Assembly: GCF_900299535.1 (NCBI RefSeq)
Contig: NZ_OMKE01000061.1
Span: forward strand, 1-64,000
Source of the DNA: Aquimarina aquimarini
Lineage (GTDB): Bacteria; Bacteroidota; Bacteroidia; Flavobacteriales; Flavobacteriaceae
Reading direction: 5' to 3'
Length of the DNA stretch: 64,000 nt
Every line of letters starts with the position of its first letter. The first letter of the stretch is position 1. Of this stretch, positions 57,148-64,000 are shown piece after piece. Made by a program: the position numbers and the translations under genes. The notes under the pieces are model-generated. The model was not told where the DNA came from. It saw only the letters and a program-made list of their open reading frames with translations, and did not search any database.

Positions 57148-57212
57148 GTATATAAACTAAAAGAATACTACACTTTAATACAATAAAAGCAAATTGATGA
57201 ATACTATTTTTG
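57148..57212 (+). promoter_or_regulatory. 36-nt operator copy 5 plus -7 box (HpaG-like gene)
   Basis: Operator 57148-57183 is the most divergent in the first half (GTATATAAAC) but keeps AAAAGAATACTACACTTT in common with copy 4. A perfect TATTTTTG box is at 57205-57212, 22 nt later. Transcription should begin near 57219, which excludes the upstream start codon at 57210. Confidence 0.72.
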
Positions 57213-57236
57213 ATACTCAAAAATGAATATTTATTT

Positions 57237-58103
57237 ATGAGATTTGCTTCTTACAATATCAATAACAGAATAACGTATGGCTCTGTAATAGAAAAAGAAA
57301 ATGCTATTTTCTTAACAGATATAGGAAAAGATCATGGTTATGATCTATGTCACTGGATAAAAACAGGAGCCTTATATGAATTAACAGCTATTGCAAGAAA
57401 TACTGAAATCTCTTATAGAGAAAAAGAAGTAGTTTATTTACCCCCTATACTTTCTGGAGAAAAAATTGCATGTATTGGTGTGAATTATGCGAATAGAAAT
57501 GCAGAATACAAAGATAATTCTGATGTGCCAAAATATCCCAGTCTGTTCTTGAGGTATCAGGATTCATTTACAGGACACAAACAAAACTTAGTACGACCAC
57601 CAGAATCACATCAATTAGACTATGAGGGTGAAATTGTCATCATTATAGGGAAACCTGGAAGACGTATTCCTGAAAATAAAGCTCTTGAACATATCGCTGG
57701 TCTAACATTAATGAATGAAGGAACTATACGAGATTGGGTTCGACATGCAAAATTTAATGTGACTCAAGGTAAAAATTTTGAAAAATCAGGAGCTATAGGT
57801 CCTTGGATGGTAACTGCGGATGAAATTAAAGACTATACCAATCTTACTATTGAAACACGTGTTAATGGAGAAATTAGACAGCAGGACTCTACTGCAAATC
57901 TAATGTTCTCTTTTGCTTATATCATTTCATATCTAAGTACATTTATGACGTTAAAACCAGGGGATATGATTTCTACAGGGACTCCAAATGGCGCTGGAGC
58001 AAGGTTTACTCCACCTATATACTTAACTCCTGGAGATATTGTAACGGTTGAAGTTCCTGAAATCGGAATTTTAAAAAATGGGATTGAAGATGAGATGTTA
58101 TAA
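57237..58103 (+). CDS. Fumarylacetoacetate hydrolase family protein (HpaG-like decarboxylase/isomerase)
   Basis: I start at Met10 of the longer frame (57237, MRFASYN; 288 residues) because the upstream ATG at 57210 lies within the predicted -7 box. The FAH fold shows IACIGVNYANRNAEY (about 76-90), YPSLFLRYQDSFTGH, the metal Glu residues in LDYEGEIVIIIGK (about 126-138) and MISTGTPNGAGA. In the hpa pathway HpaG has two such domains performing decarboxylation and isomerisation; here there is one domain. It probably does one or both steps. Single gene divergent from hpaH. Confidence 0.85.
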   Translation: MRFASYNINNRITYGSVIEKENAIFLTDIGKDHGYDLCHWIKTGALYELTAIARNTEISYREKEVVYLPPILSGEKIACIGVNYANRNAEYKDNSDVPKYPSLFLRYQDSFTGHKQNLVRPPESHQLDYEGEIVIIIGKPGRRIPENKALEHIAGLTLMNEGTIRDWVRHAKFNVTQGKNFEKSGAIGPWMVTADEIKDYTNLTIETRVNGEIRQQDSTANLMFSFAYIISYLSTFMTLKPGDMISTGTPNGAGARFTPPIYLTPGDIVTVEVPEIGILKNGIEDEML

Positions 58104-58515
58104 GGATAGTTTTAAATGCATATTTCTCGTGTGAAACACTTTGTATTCATCTAAAACATATCTAAAAAAGGATTCAAAAACTGAAAACGAACTTTTACAA
58201 TAAATTATAAAAACTCCTTTATAAGTGTACTTCTTTTTTTGAGAAATTATAGCAAATACTTTGATTTCTTATAAGAAGGATTCGGCATCATTTATTGTCT
58301 AACAATATGGTCATCTCATTTTTAATTTAGCCAGAAAAAATGCTACTTACATTGAAGCGATACTAAAGTATTATCCTGCTGAATTTCTATTCAACTATAC
58401 ACCGTATTTTATTTTAATCTGATTTGGTATACCAGTAAAATTGGCTGTTCATTGCTAATAAAAGATTCTATAAATCTGAAAATCTAACATTAAGTTTAGC
58501 ATTATTTATTAAAGT
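58104..58515. other. Gene-free stretch before the isonitrile cluster
   Basis: No supported reading frame and no clear terminator are visible between the HpaG-like gene and the repeat at 58515. The composition is AT-rich with scattered stops in all frames. Confidence 0.45.
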
Positions 58516-58549
58516 GTGTTAACATGAACTAAAGTTGCGTTAACATCAC
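58515..58549 (+). promoter_or_regulatory. 21-bp-spaced direct repeat upstream of the isonitrile cluster
   Basis: TG(T/C)GTTAACAT(G/C)A occurs twice with the GTTAACAT cores at 58518-58525 and 58539-58546, exactly 21 bp apart. Two-helical-turn spacing upstream of pvcA (start 58633) makes it a candidate activator site. It differs from the 36-nt operator, so the cluster probably answers to a different regulator. Confidence 0.5.
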
Positions 58550-58632
58550 AAATTGAGTAGAATTCCTTTTAAATGTTTACTTAACTTTCACTTAGTAGAC
58601 TCAAAAAACACAAACTCAATTTATATTCAATT

Positions 58633-59667
58633 ATGAAAATTTTAAATAATGAACCAAGTAAGCCTAATAGCCTAGATCAAATTACAGATCAAGCTAAATA
58701 TATTTTGACCGAAGTCATGCAATTTCGGCGAATGATAAAATCTGAAGATAGTTGTAATTCGGCTTCATGCACAAGATGCCAAAAACAACATATAGACAAG
58801 ATTATTACGGCAATTAAAGAAAAAAAGAAAATTAAATTTGTCTTACCTGCATTTCCTGGTAAATCTCCAAATCCAGCAAAAGTTTTAGGATATCTCCCAG
58901 ATATGGCTGAGAAAAAAGCACTTACATTTTTAAATGACCTCTGTAAGCGAATTCAGAAAAATTATGAACTAGGAGCAGAGGTAATCATATGCTCAGATGG
59001 TAGGGTCTTTAGTGATGTTGTTGGGATTCAAGAAAAAGATGTAACAGCTTATCAGGTTGAGATTGATCGTATTATTGAAAAATTAAACCTAACAGAGCTT
59101 TCTACTTTTAATCTTGATAATATATATGTAGATGGTGATTTTGATCAAGCGCGTTCTGAACTTATAGAACAGTATGGACAAGATTTGGATAGTTTAAAGG
59201 CTAAAGTAAAAAAAGGAGGAAACGGTTCAGGGAATCCAGAAGAAAAAGAAGCGAATCGTTTGTATTGTGGACTTACACGATTTCTAGTAGAAGATTTACT
59301 TTTTCCTGGACAGACAAGGTCTAAGAGTTCTATTCAAAAAGAATGCAAAATAAAAGCATATCAAGCAATTATAAGAAGTAATGCGTGGACTGACCTGATT
59401 GCAGAAAAATTTCCTGAGGCGATTCGTTTATCCATACATCCACAGATTTGTGGCTCTAAAAAAATTGGAATTCAGCTTCTTGGTACAGAAACATGGATGA
59501 CTCCTTGGCATGCAGTTGCAGTAAATACTGGTGATAAATTTATATTAATGAAGCATAAAGAAGCTCAAAAATTAAATGCAACATTGGTTGAAGATGTAAA
59601 TGGCCGCCCTAGTCACTATGAACTTGTTCAAAAAAAACAAGGGCTAAAAACAGAATATCAATTTTAG
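58633..59667 (+). CDS. pvcA: L-tyrosine/L-tryptophan isonitrile synthase (PvcA/IsnA)
   Basis: A 344-residue DIT1/PvcA-family enzyme that converts the alpha-amino group of an aromatic amino acid to an isonitrile using ribulose-5-phosphate as carbon source (established for PvcA/IsnA). Conserved blocks are the Cys cluster CNSASCTRC (41-49), FVLPAFPGKSPNPAKVLGYLPDMAE (about 69-93), IICSDGRVFSDVVG (118-131), YCGLTRFLVEDL and RLSIHPQICGSKKIGIQLLG with TPWHAVAV. The length fits the family (about 320-345). It starts a plus-strand operon with pvcB 25 nt downstream. Tyrosine is the more likely substrate given the surrounding tyrosine-derived pathways, but tryptophan cannot be excluded. Confidence 0.93.
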   Translation: MKILNNEPSKPNSLDQITDQAKYILTEVMQFRRMIKSEDSCNSASCTRCQKQHIDKIITAIKEKKKIKFVLPAFPGKSPNPAKVLGYLPDMAEKKALTFLNDLCKRIQKNYELGAEVIICSDGRVFSDVVGIQEKDVTAYQVEIDRIIEKLNLTELSTFNLDNIYVDGDFDQARSELIEQYGQDLDSLKAKVKKGGNGSGNPEEKEANRLYCGLTRFLVEDLLFPGQTRSKSSIQKECKIKAYQAIIRSNAWTDLIAEKFPEAIRLSIHPQICGSKKIGIQLLGTETWMTPWHAVAVNTGDKFILMKHKEAQKLNATLVEDVNGRPSHYELVQKKQGLKTEYQF

Positions 59668-59692
59668 AATAACAAAATTAAATAGTTAAGTT

Positions 59693-60529
59693 ATGAATTT
59701 TATAGCAACAAAATTATATCCATTTGGGTTATTAATTGAGCCTGTTAGTGGGCAAGAAGATATTAGAAATATAGATGTAAATGAGCTAAAAGATGTTTTG
59801 TCACGTGAGCATCTGATTGCTTTAAGAGGATTTCGAAGTTTTGATAGTGCAGAGAATTTTTCTGACTATTGTGAAAAGTTTGGAGAAATTAGTTTATGGC
59901 CTTTTGGAAAGGTGTTGGAACTGATTGAGCAAGATAACCCCAAAGATCATATTTTTGATCATACTTATATCCCTTTGCATTGGGATGGTATGTATCGAGA
60001 ACAGGTTCCAGAAACTCAGGTGTTTCATTGTGTGAACTCACCTGGTATTGATAACAAAGGAGGAACAACTTTTGTTAATACAAAATTGGTTTTAGAAAAA
60101 ACTCCTGAAAGTGTTCGTGAGTTATGGAACAAGATTACTTGCGCTTATTCAAGAAAAATGGAATTTTATGACAGTAAAACGATTGCTCCACTTCTTACAA
60201 AACACCCTGAAAAAGATTTCTCAGTAATTCGTTACTGTGAACCGCCTCATAATAATGATGAATCTTTTATTAATCATCCAGGTTTTGAGGTTGAAGGTAT
60301 TCCTAAACAAGAGATAGAAAATTTTATTGAAAACCTTAACAAAATACTCTACTCTCCTGAAAACCTATACACACACCAGTGGAAAACAGGAGATATAGTA
60401 TTTTCTGATAATCATACTTTGTTACATGGTCGAGAAGCTTTTACTAAAGGGGCACCCAGACATATAAGACGAGTACAGCTATTAGGAAAAACTCCTCTTG
60501 ATAATCCTCATTTAATATATACAAAATGA
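59693..60529 (+). CDS. pvcB: Fe(II)/2-oxoglutarate-dependent oxygenase (PvcB/IsnB-like)
   Basis: A 278-residue TauD/TfdA-family oxygenase. The metal triad is H96-x-D98 (PLHWDGMY) and H245 (LLHGREAF); an Arg near 256-260 (RHIRRVQL) binds 2-oxoglutarate. PvcB/IsnB homologues act on the isonitrile amino acid made by PvcA, giving a vinyl isonitrile by oxidative decarboxylation or an alpha,beta-desaturated product (established); which outcome applies here is unknown. The gene overlaps the following monooxygenase by 4 nt (ATGA), so they are translationally coupled. Confidence 0.9.
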   Translation: MNFIATKLYPFGLLIEPVSGQEDIRNIDVNELKDVLSREHLIALRGFRSFDSAENFSDYCEKFGEISLWPFGKVLELIEQDNPKDHIFDHTYIPLHWDGMYREQVPETQVFHCVNSPGIDNKGGTTFVNTKLVLEKTPESVRELWNKITCAYSRKMEFYDSKTIAPLLTKHPEKDFSVIRYCEPPHNNDESFINHPGFEVEGIPKQEIENFIENLNKILYSPENLYTHQWKTGDIVFSDNHTLLHGREAFTKGAPRHIRRVQLLGKTPLDNPHLIYTK

Positions 60530-61983
60530 TTAGAAAAGAAACAGATATTCTTATTATTGGAGCTGGACCTGTAGGATTATTATGTGCTTATTTGGCAGAG
60601 CTTTCAGGATTGAAAACTATCATAATAGATACGTCTGTAGGCCCATTAGAAGTTGGGAGAGCAGATGCTCTTAATGCAAGAACATTACAGCTACTTGAGG
60701 TTGTTGATTTGTTCAAAGAGCTTTACCCATTGGGCTTGCCTTGTAATACAAGTTCAGTATGGGAAAAAGGGAAATTTGTATCTCGTCAATCTTCTTGGTG
60801 GAATGAACTGGAAGGGTGTTTTCATAAACATTTTTTAATGTTAGGACAAGCATTTGTAGAGAAGCTCTTAGATAAAAAACTTACATCTATTAATGCTTCT
60901 GTAGTGAGGCAAACAACAATAGAAGATATTCAGATTACAGATCAAGAATGTATTAGTACGCTCTCTAATAAAGAGATAATAAAATCTACATATCTTATTG
61001 GTGCAGATGGTTCTAGTTCTTTTGTAAGAAACTACTTCAATATTCCTTTTGAAATTACGCGGCCTCAAATTATATGGGCGGTGATTGATGCAGTATTTGA
61101 AACTGATTTTCCAAAGGCTCCAGAAATAATTGTTTTCCAGGCAGAAACATCAGATGTTGCTTGGATTCCTAGAGAAGGAGAGATCGACCGATTTTATATC
61201 AGAATGGATCGCAAAGATTTTAGCATGGAGGATGCCATAGAAAAAATCAATCTAGCGATGGCTCCACATACAGTTATGATAAAAGAACTTGTTTGGTTTT
61301 CTCAATTTTCTGTAAAAGAATCTGTTGCCGAAAATTATCTCATTAAAGATCGCATAATTCTTGCTGGAGATGCTTGTCATATTCACTCAGTAAATGGGGG
61401 ACAAGGCTTAAATACAGGATTAGCAGATGCATTTAATCTAATTTGGAAATTGAGTATGATCAAAAATCATGAAGCGAATCAAAACCTGCTTCGTTCATAT
61501 GAGAGTGAAAGAAAACCAATCGCTCTAAGTGTAATCGAAAGTTCTGGAGAGCTTGTTCGTTCTACAAAATATTCAAACTCTGGGACTCATGCAAAAGATT
61601 ATGTGAAGATTGTAGAGAAGAGAGCTGGAAATATTACAGGGATGGGAATTCGCTATAGTGAAAAAGGAATAATTGGAACAAGAGTATATGACCTTATAGT
61701 ACATCAAGAAAAAGAGAAGAAACGACTCTATTCGTTTCTTGAGTATACTAAATTTACTCTTCTTTATTTTAGCGATCAAAAAATAGATTTAGAATTACCA
61801 GATTTTGTAAACCTACTACAAATTCGTTCAAATAATTCACAACATGGATTTTGGACAGAAAGTAAACATTATAAAGGTCAGGTTATTATAGTAAGGCCTG
61901 ACGCTTATATTGAATCTGTGGGTACACTAAATGAAATAAATACTTTAATTAAAACTCTTGTTTCTAAATATTCTAAAGTTTAA
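60526..61983 (+). CDS. FAD-dependent aromatic monooxygenase (class A, PheA/TfdB-like)
   Basis: A 485-residue single-component flavin hydroxylase. The Rossmann motif is DILIIGAGPVGLLCAYLAE (7-25), the DG motif GADGSSSFVRNYF (about 160-172) and the flavin-ribityl motif RIILAGDACHIHSVNGGQGLNTGLADAFNLIWKL (about 279-312). A thioredoxin-like C-terminal region (about 370-485) is of the phenol hydroxylase type. It probably hydroxylates the ring of the tyrosine-derived isonitrile or its vinyl product (inference from operon position). The Pseudomonas pvc cluster uses an unrelated HpaB-type PvcC, so this is a different tailoring enzyme. Confidence 0.88.
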   Translation: MIRKETDILIIGAGPVGLLCAYLAELSGLKTIIIDTSVGPLEVGRADALNARTLQLLEVVDLFKELYPLGLPCNTSSVWEKGKFVSRQSSWWNELEGCFHKHFLMLGQAFVEKLLDKKLTSINASVVRQTTIEDIQITDQECISTLSNKEIIKSTYLIGADGSSSFVRNYFNIPFEITRPQIIWAVIDAVFETDFPKAPEIIVFQAETSDVAWIPREGEIDRFYIRMDRKDFSMEDAIEKINLAMAPHTVMIKELVWFSQFSVKESVAENYLIKDRIILAGDACHIHSVNGGQGLNTGLADAFNLIWKLSMIKNHEANQNLLRSYESERKPIALSVIESSGELVRSTKYSNSGTHAKDYVKIVEKRAGNITGMGIRYSEKGIIGTRVYDLIVHQEKEKKRLYSFLEYTKFTLLYFSDQKIDLELPDFVNLLQIRSNNSQHGFWTESKHYKGQVIIVRPDAYIESVGTLNEINTLIKTLVSKYSKV

Positions 61984-62048
61984 ACCACTTCATAATATAG
62001 AGCTGGAAACAAAATAAAACATAACTATACATAAAAAATAGAATCAAT

Positions 62049-62249
62049 ATGCCATATATATCATTTGAATCAGGTAAGCTTGAAAAAGAAATCAAGCAAA
62101 AATTAATTAAACAATTAACAGAGATATCAGTAAGTATTACAGGAATTCCAAAAGAGTTATTCTTTATATCAATAAAAGAAATTCCAGATGATGATATAGC
62201 TGTTGGTGGGAAAACAGTAACAGAAATGAAAAAAGAACTAAAAAAATAA
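62049..62249 (+). CDS. 4-oxalocrotonate tautomerase-like protein
   Basis: A 66-residue protein of 4-OT size (about 62). The catalytic Pro follows the initiator Met (MPYISFESGKLEKEIKQKLIKQLTEISVSITGIPKE), and PKELFFISIKEIPDDDIAVGGK matches the second half of the family. It lies 65 nt after the monooxygenase on the same strand and is the probable last gene of the isonitrile operon. It could tautomerise a hydroxylated or quinone-methide-like product; no such role has been shown to my knowledge. Confidence 0.85.
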   Translation: MPYISFESGKLEKEIKQKLIKQLTEISVSITGIPKELFFISIKEIPDDDIAVGGKTVTEMKKELKK

Positions 62250-62333
62250 ACAAGCGACCTCAAGGTAAGCCCGCGAAGTATTTTTTGAAGTAAGCTTCGA
62301 GGTATTAAAATGTCACTTAGTGAGCAAAAGATG

Positions 62334-62389
62334 CTAGTAGTTAACAATTAGATGTTTGGCAATATCACTACTTTGTTGTTAGCTACTAG
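62334..62389. terminator. Long-loop inverted repeat between convergent genes
   Basis: CTAGTAGTTAACAA (62334-62347) pairs with TTGTTAGCTACTAG (62376-62389) with one G-T mismatch and a 28-nt loop. It lies between the convergent tautomerase and NTF2-like genes. No tight T-run follows, so it is only a possible bidirectional terminator. Just upstream, ACCTC and GAGGT around 62257-62303 form another weak inverted repeat. Confidence 0.4.
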
Positions 62390-62487
62390 TTTTCGTGCTT
62401 TTATTTTACGATTTTATATTGACCTCAAAAGAGAAGCTCCTTATAAAACAGTGATTCTGTATGCAAAGATCTTGTTTTGTACACATT

Positions 62488-63270
62488 CTAAAAATTAAAC
62501 ATTGTATTGTCATTGGCAAGATTCTCTGTTGGAATATCTTGACTAATGTTCCAATGAGCGGCTATCTTTCCTTTTTCTAATCTAAATAGGTCATATACTG
62601 CGGTCTTTTTTTCTGAAAGTATTCCTTCACTAATAGAGATAACAAAGTTTCCTTCTCCAAAGACGGCATGTTGTTTAATATATCTAGGAAAATGAGAACC
62701 TTCTTGAACTGCCTTAATAAGACTTTGAACTCCATCAGAAAGCATCATATTATGTTGATGAAAATCAGTTTGAAAAAATTGAGGGATGGTAGTTATTATT
62801 TCTTTTTCTTCTACATCTTCACTTGTTAGTATGTCAAATAACTCAATGATTTTAGACTTATTGATTTCAGTTTTTTTTAAGTCGCTTATTTTGACTTTAC
62901 CATCTAGTAAAGATCTACCAGATACGTTTGGAGAGCCCATTTCTGACATAACATTCCAGTGTTCTGCAATAAGACCCGTATTATCAAAACGAATGATATG
63001 AAAAGCTGCTGTTTCATCAAAACCAAAAGGAATAGCATTTATCCATTTGTGATGCATGATGATGTAATTGTCATCTTCTAGCATGCGAATATTTTCAATT
63101 TTACTACCATAAGTTTTTAACTTTGGTATCATAGCGATAAAAGCAGCCCTTCCTGAGGGTACCTTTGGATTATGTTGAATATAATCTTCATGAACCATTT
63201 TTTCAATCGTTGATTCGTCATATTCGCTAACAGCAGTATGATATGCTTTGGCTTTTTCTTTATTACTCAT
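62488..63270 (-). CDS. NTF2-like/SnoaL-like protein with two domains
   Basis: A 260-residue protein made of two NTF2/SnoaL-like halves (about 1-125 and 130-250), each with the pattern of a short helical start, HQHN or YIQHNP, and a late AEHWNV or AAHWNI strand (residues EHWN and AHWN are clear repeats). The fold includes polyketide cyclases, isomerases and ligand-binding proteins; no specific reaction can be assigned. It is convergent with the isonitrile operon and has no signal peptide. Membership in the cluster is uncertain. Confidence 0.82.
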   Translation of the reverse strand: MSNKEKAKAYHTAVSEYDESTIEKMVHEDYIQHNPKVPSGRAAFIAMIPKLKTYGSKIENIRMLEDDNYIIMHHKWINAIPFGFDETAAFHIIRFDNTGLIAEHWNVMSEMGSPNVSGRSLLDGKVKISDLKKTEINKSKIIELFDILTSEDVEEKEIITTIPQFFQTDFHQHNMMLSDGVQSLIKAVQEGSHFPRYIKQHAVFGEGNFVISISEGILSEKKTAVYDLFRLEKGKIAAHWNISQDIPTENLANDNTMFNF

Positions 63271-63536
63271 ATGTTGTTTTTTATAAATAGGTTTATACTT
63301 TTATGATATAACTAAATTAGTGCTTTATAACAATAAGGAGAAGGCATTTACTTGAAAAATAAGGGGTTATTGTTAAAAAGGAAAAACAATATATTCTGAA
63401 TCAGAAATTACTTTTGTAGGAGGTGGTTGGAACGTATTTCTTTTGGAGGTAAGAGTTTTTGATTTGGTAGCTAAATGAATTAGAAATAAAATTACTTAGA
63501 AATTATTCTTGTCACCAAATCTGACACTATAAAATC
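63271..63536. other. Gene-free stretch upstream of the NTF2-like gene
   Basis: Together with the terminator and its flank this makes a 389-nt gap. I see no reading frame, repeat or recognisable promoter in it. Confidence 0.4.
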
Positions 63537-63574
63537 AAAAAACCCTTTAAAATCAATGTTTTAAAGGGTTTTTT
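63537..63574. terminator. Perfect bidirectional intrinsic terminator
   Basis: The stem AAAAAACCCTTTAAAA (63537-63552) and its exact complement (63559-63574) enclose the 6-nt loop TCAATG, with T-runs in both directions. It lies downstream of the methyltransferase pseudogene on the minus strand. The imperfect hairpin at 33580-33619 shares its CCCTTTAAAA/CAATG core. Confidence 0.85.
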
Positions 63575-63659
63575 TGTGACCTCGGCAGGATAATTGCCGA
63601 ATTCTTAATAAAATATTGGTAGTCAATAGTTTACTAGGTATACTCAATATATTATTTTT

Positions 63660-64000
63660 TTAAGCATTAATTTTTGCTGATGAAACTGTAAAAATTCCGA
63701 AATCATCAATAAGCATAGTTTTTTTATGAATATCATTATGAGCCATTAAACGATCTAATTCTTTTTGCGAACGCCTTCTCATTATCCAATCTTTCTTTTG
63801 ATGACTATTTTAAACATAAGCAATCATTTTCAGTTATGGATGCCATGGTTGACCAGTATACACTACACTAGAGTTTTTCTCAGCAATAGATTTGAGTCCA
63901 GTGAGTGCGTTACTGGCTAATTCATTGTCACCAAAAAGCTCTAATATGCCTGAAATGATTATAATATTTGGAATATCTAATTCATCTAGTAATTCATTTT
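63660..64000 (-). pseudogene. Class I SAM-dependent methyltransferase, C-terminal part, two in-frame stops
   Basis: The minus-strand frame is open from the window edge (NELLDELDIPNIIIISG, then SVVYTGQPWHP) to a TAA at 63834-63836, a second TAA at 63810-63812 and the natural stop at 63660-63662. Reading through gives QPWHP*LKMIAYV*NSHQ, then WIMRRRSQKELDRLM and DDFGIFTVSSAKINA, all in one frame without indels. The pattern YTGQPWHPQ...MIARVL...WxMRRRxQxE(L/M)D resembles Methyltransf_20-type methyltransferases. Each stop is one base from the expected codon (CAA to TAA, and TTA or CTA to TAA). The 5' part is outside the window. Confidence 0.8.

Noticed and set aside
61973..62347. Minus-strand reading frame of 124 codons covering the tautomerase gene
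   Set aside because: It overlaps the well-supported 4-OT-like gene and looks like a random hydrophobic antisense translation.

Overview
The window is AT-rich DNA from a member of the Bacteroidota, most likely a marine Flavobacteriaceae of the Aquimarina/Kordia kind (inference). Supporting signs are two SusC/SusD pairs, a hybrid two-component regulator with a beta-propeller sensor, a GH109 glycosidase, Bacteroidota-type TAnnTTTG promoter boxes and the lack of strong Shine-Dalgarno sites. No rRNA, tRNA, CRISPR array or insertion sequence was seen.

Layout. (1) 1-1.26 kb: gene-poor, with four tandem 42-bp units, several perfect palindromes and a decayed membrane-protein gene. (2) 1.26-11.8 kb, minus strand: one tightly packed eight-gene run, read as DUF4212 subunit, Na+/solute symporter, SusC, SusD, homogentisate dioxygenase, MarR regulator, fumarylacetoacetase, flavin-reductase-like protein. 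It looks like a homogentisate catabolic operon with its own outer- and inner-membrane uptake genes. (3) 12.7-30.1 kb: a polysaccharide-utilization-type locus: hybrid regulator, then divergently GH109 alpha-N-acetylgalactosaminidase, SusC, SusD, a CRTAC1-type FG-GAP lipoprotein and a DUF3472 lipoprotein, followed by a sugar kinase and a nucleotidyltransferase. (4) 30.2-34.9 kb: a TetR/AarF/flavin reductase/TspO stress-type group and a divergent nitroreductase/HxlR pair. (5) 35.2-58.1 kb: TonB receptor, arylsulfatase, aldehyde dehydrogenase, amino-acid permease, UPF0261 protein, HAD hydrolase, two aminotransferases and an AraC regulator, then the complete 4-hydroxyphenylacetate meta-cleavage pathway (HpaBC, extradiol dioxygenase, HpaE, HpaF, HpaG-like, HpaH, HpaI) and succinate-semialdehyde dehydrogenase. 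(6) 58.6-63.3 kb: an isonitrile biosynthesis cluster (PvcA/IsnA, PvcB/IsnB, class A flavin monooxygenase, tautomerase) and an NTF2-like gene. (7) 63.66-64.0 kb: the 3' end of a methyltransferase pseudogene with two in-frame stops.

How it fits together. The strongest new observation is a 36-nt operator, built from two half-sites 22 nt apart, present six times between 35 and 57.2 kb. In five of the six a TAnnTTTR box begins exactly 22 nt after it. It links the TonB receptor, aldehyde dehydrogenase, UPF0261 and all three hpa transcription units into one regulon, probably run by the AraC protein encoded in the middle. The arylsulfatase, amine/amino-acid genes and hpa genes together suggest import of a (possibly sulfated) tyrosine- or tyramine-like compound and its breakdown through 4-hydroxyphenylacetate to pyruvate and succinate. 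With the homogentisate operon and a probably tyrosine-consuming isonitrile cluster, the region is a concentration of tyrosine-derived aromatic metabolism.
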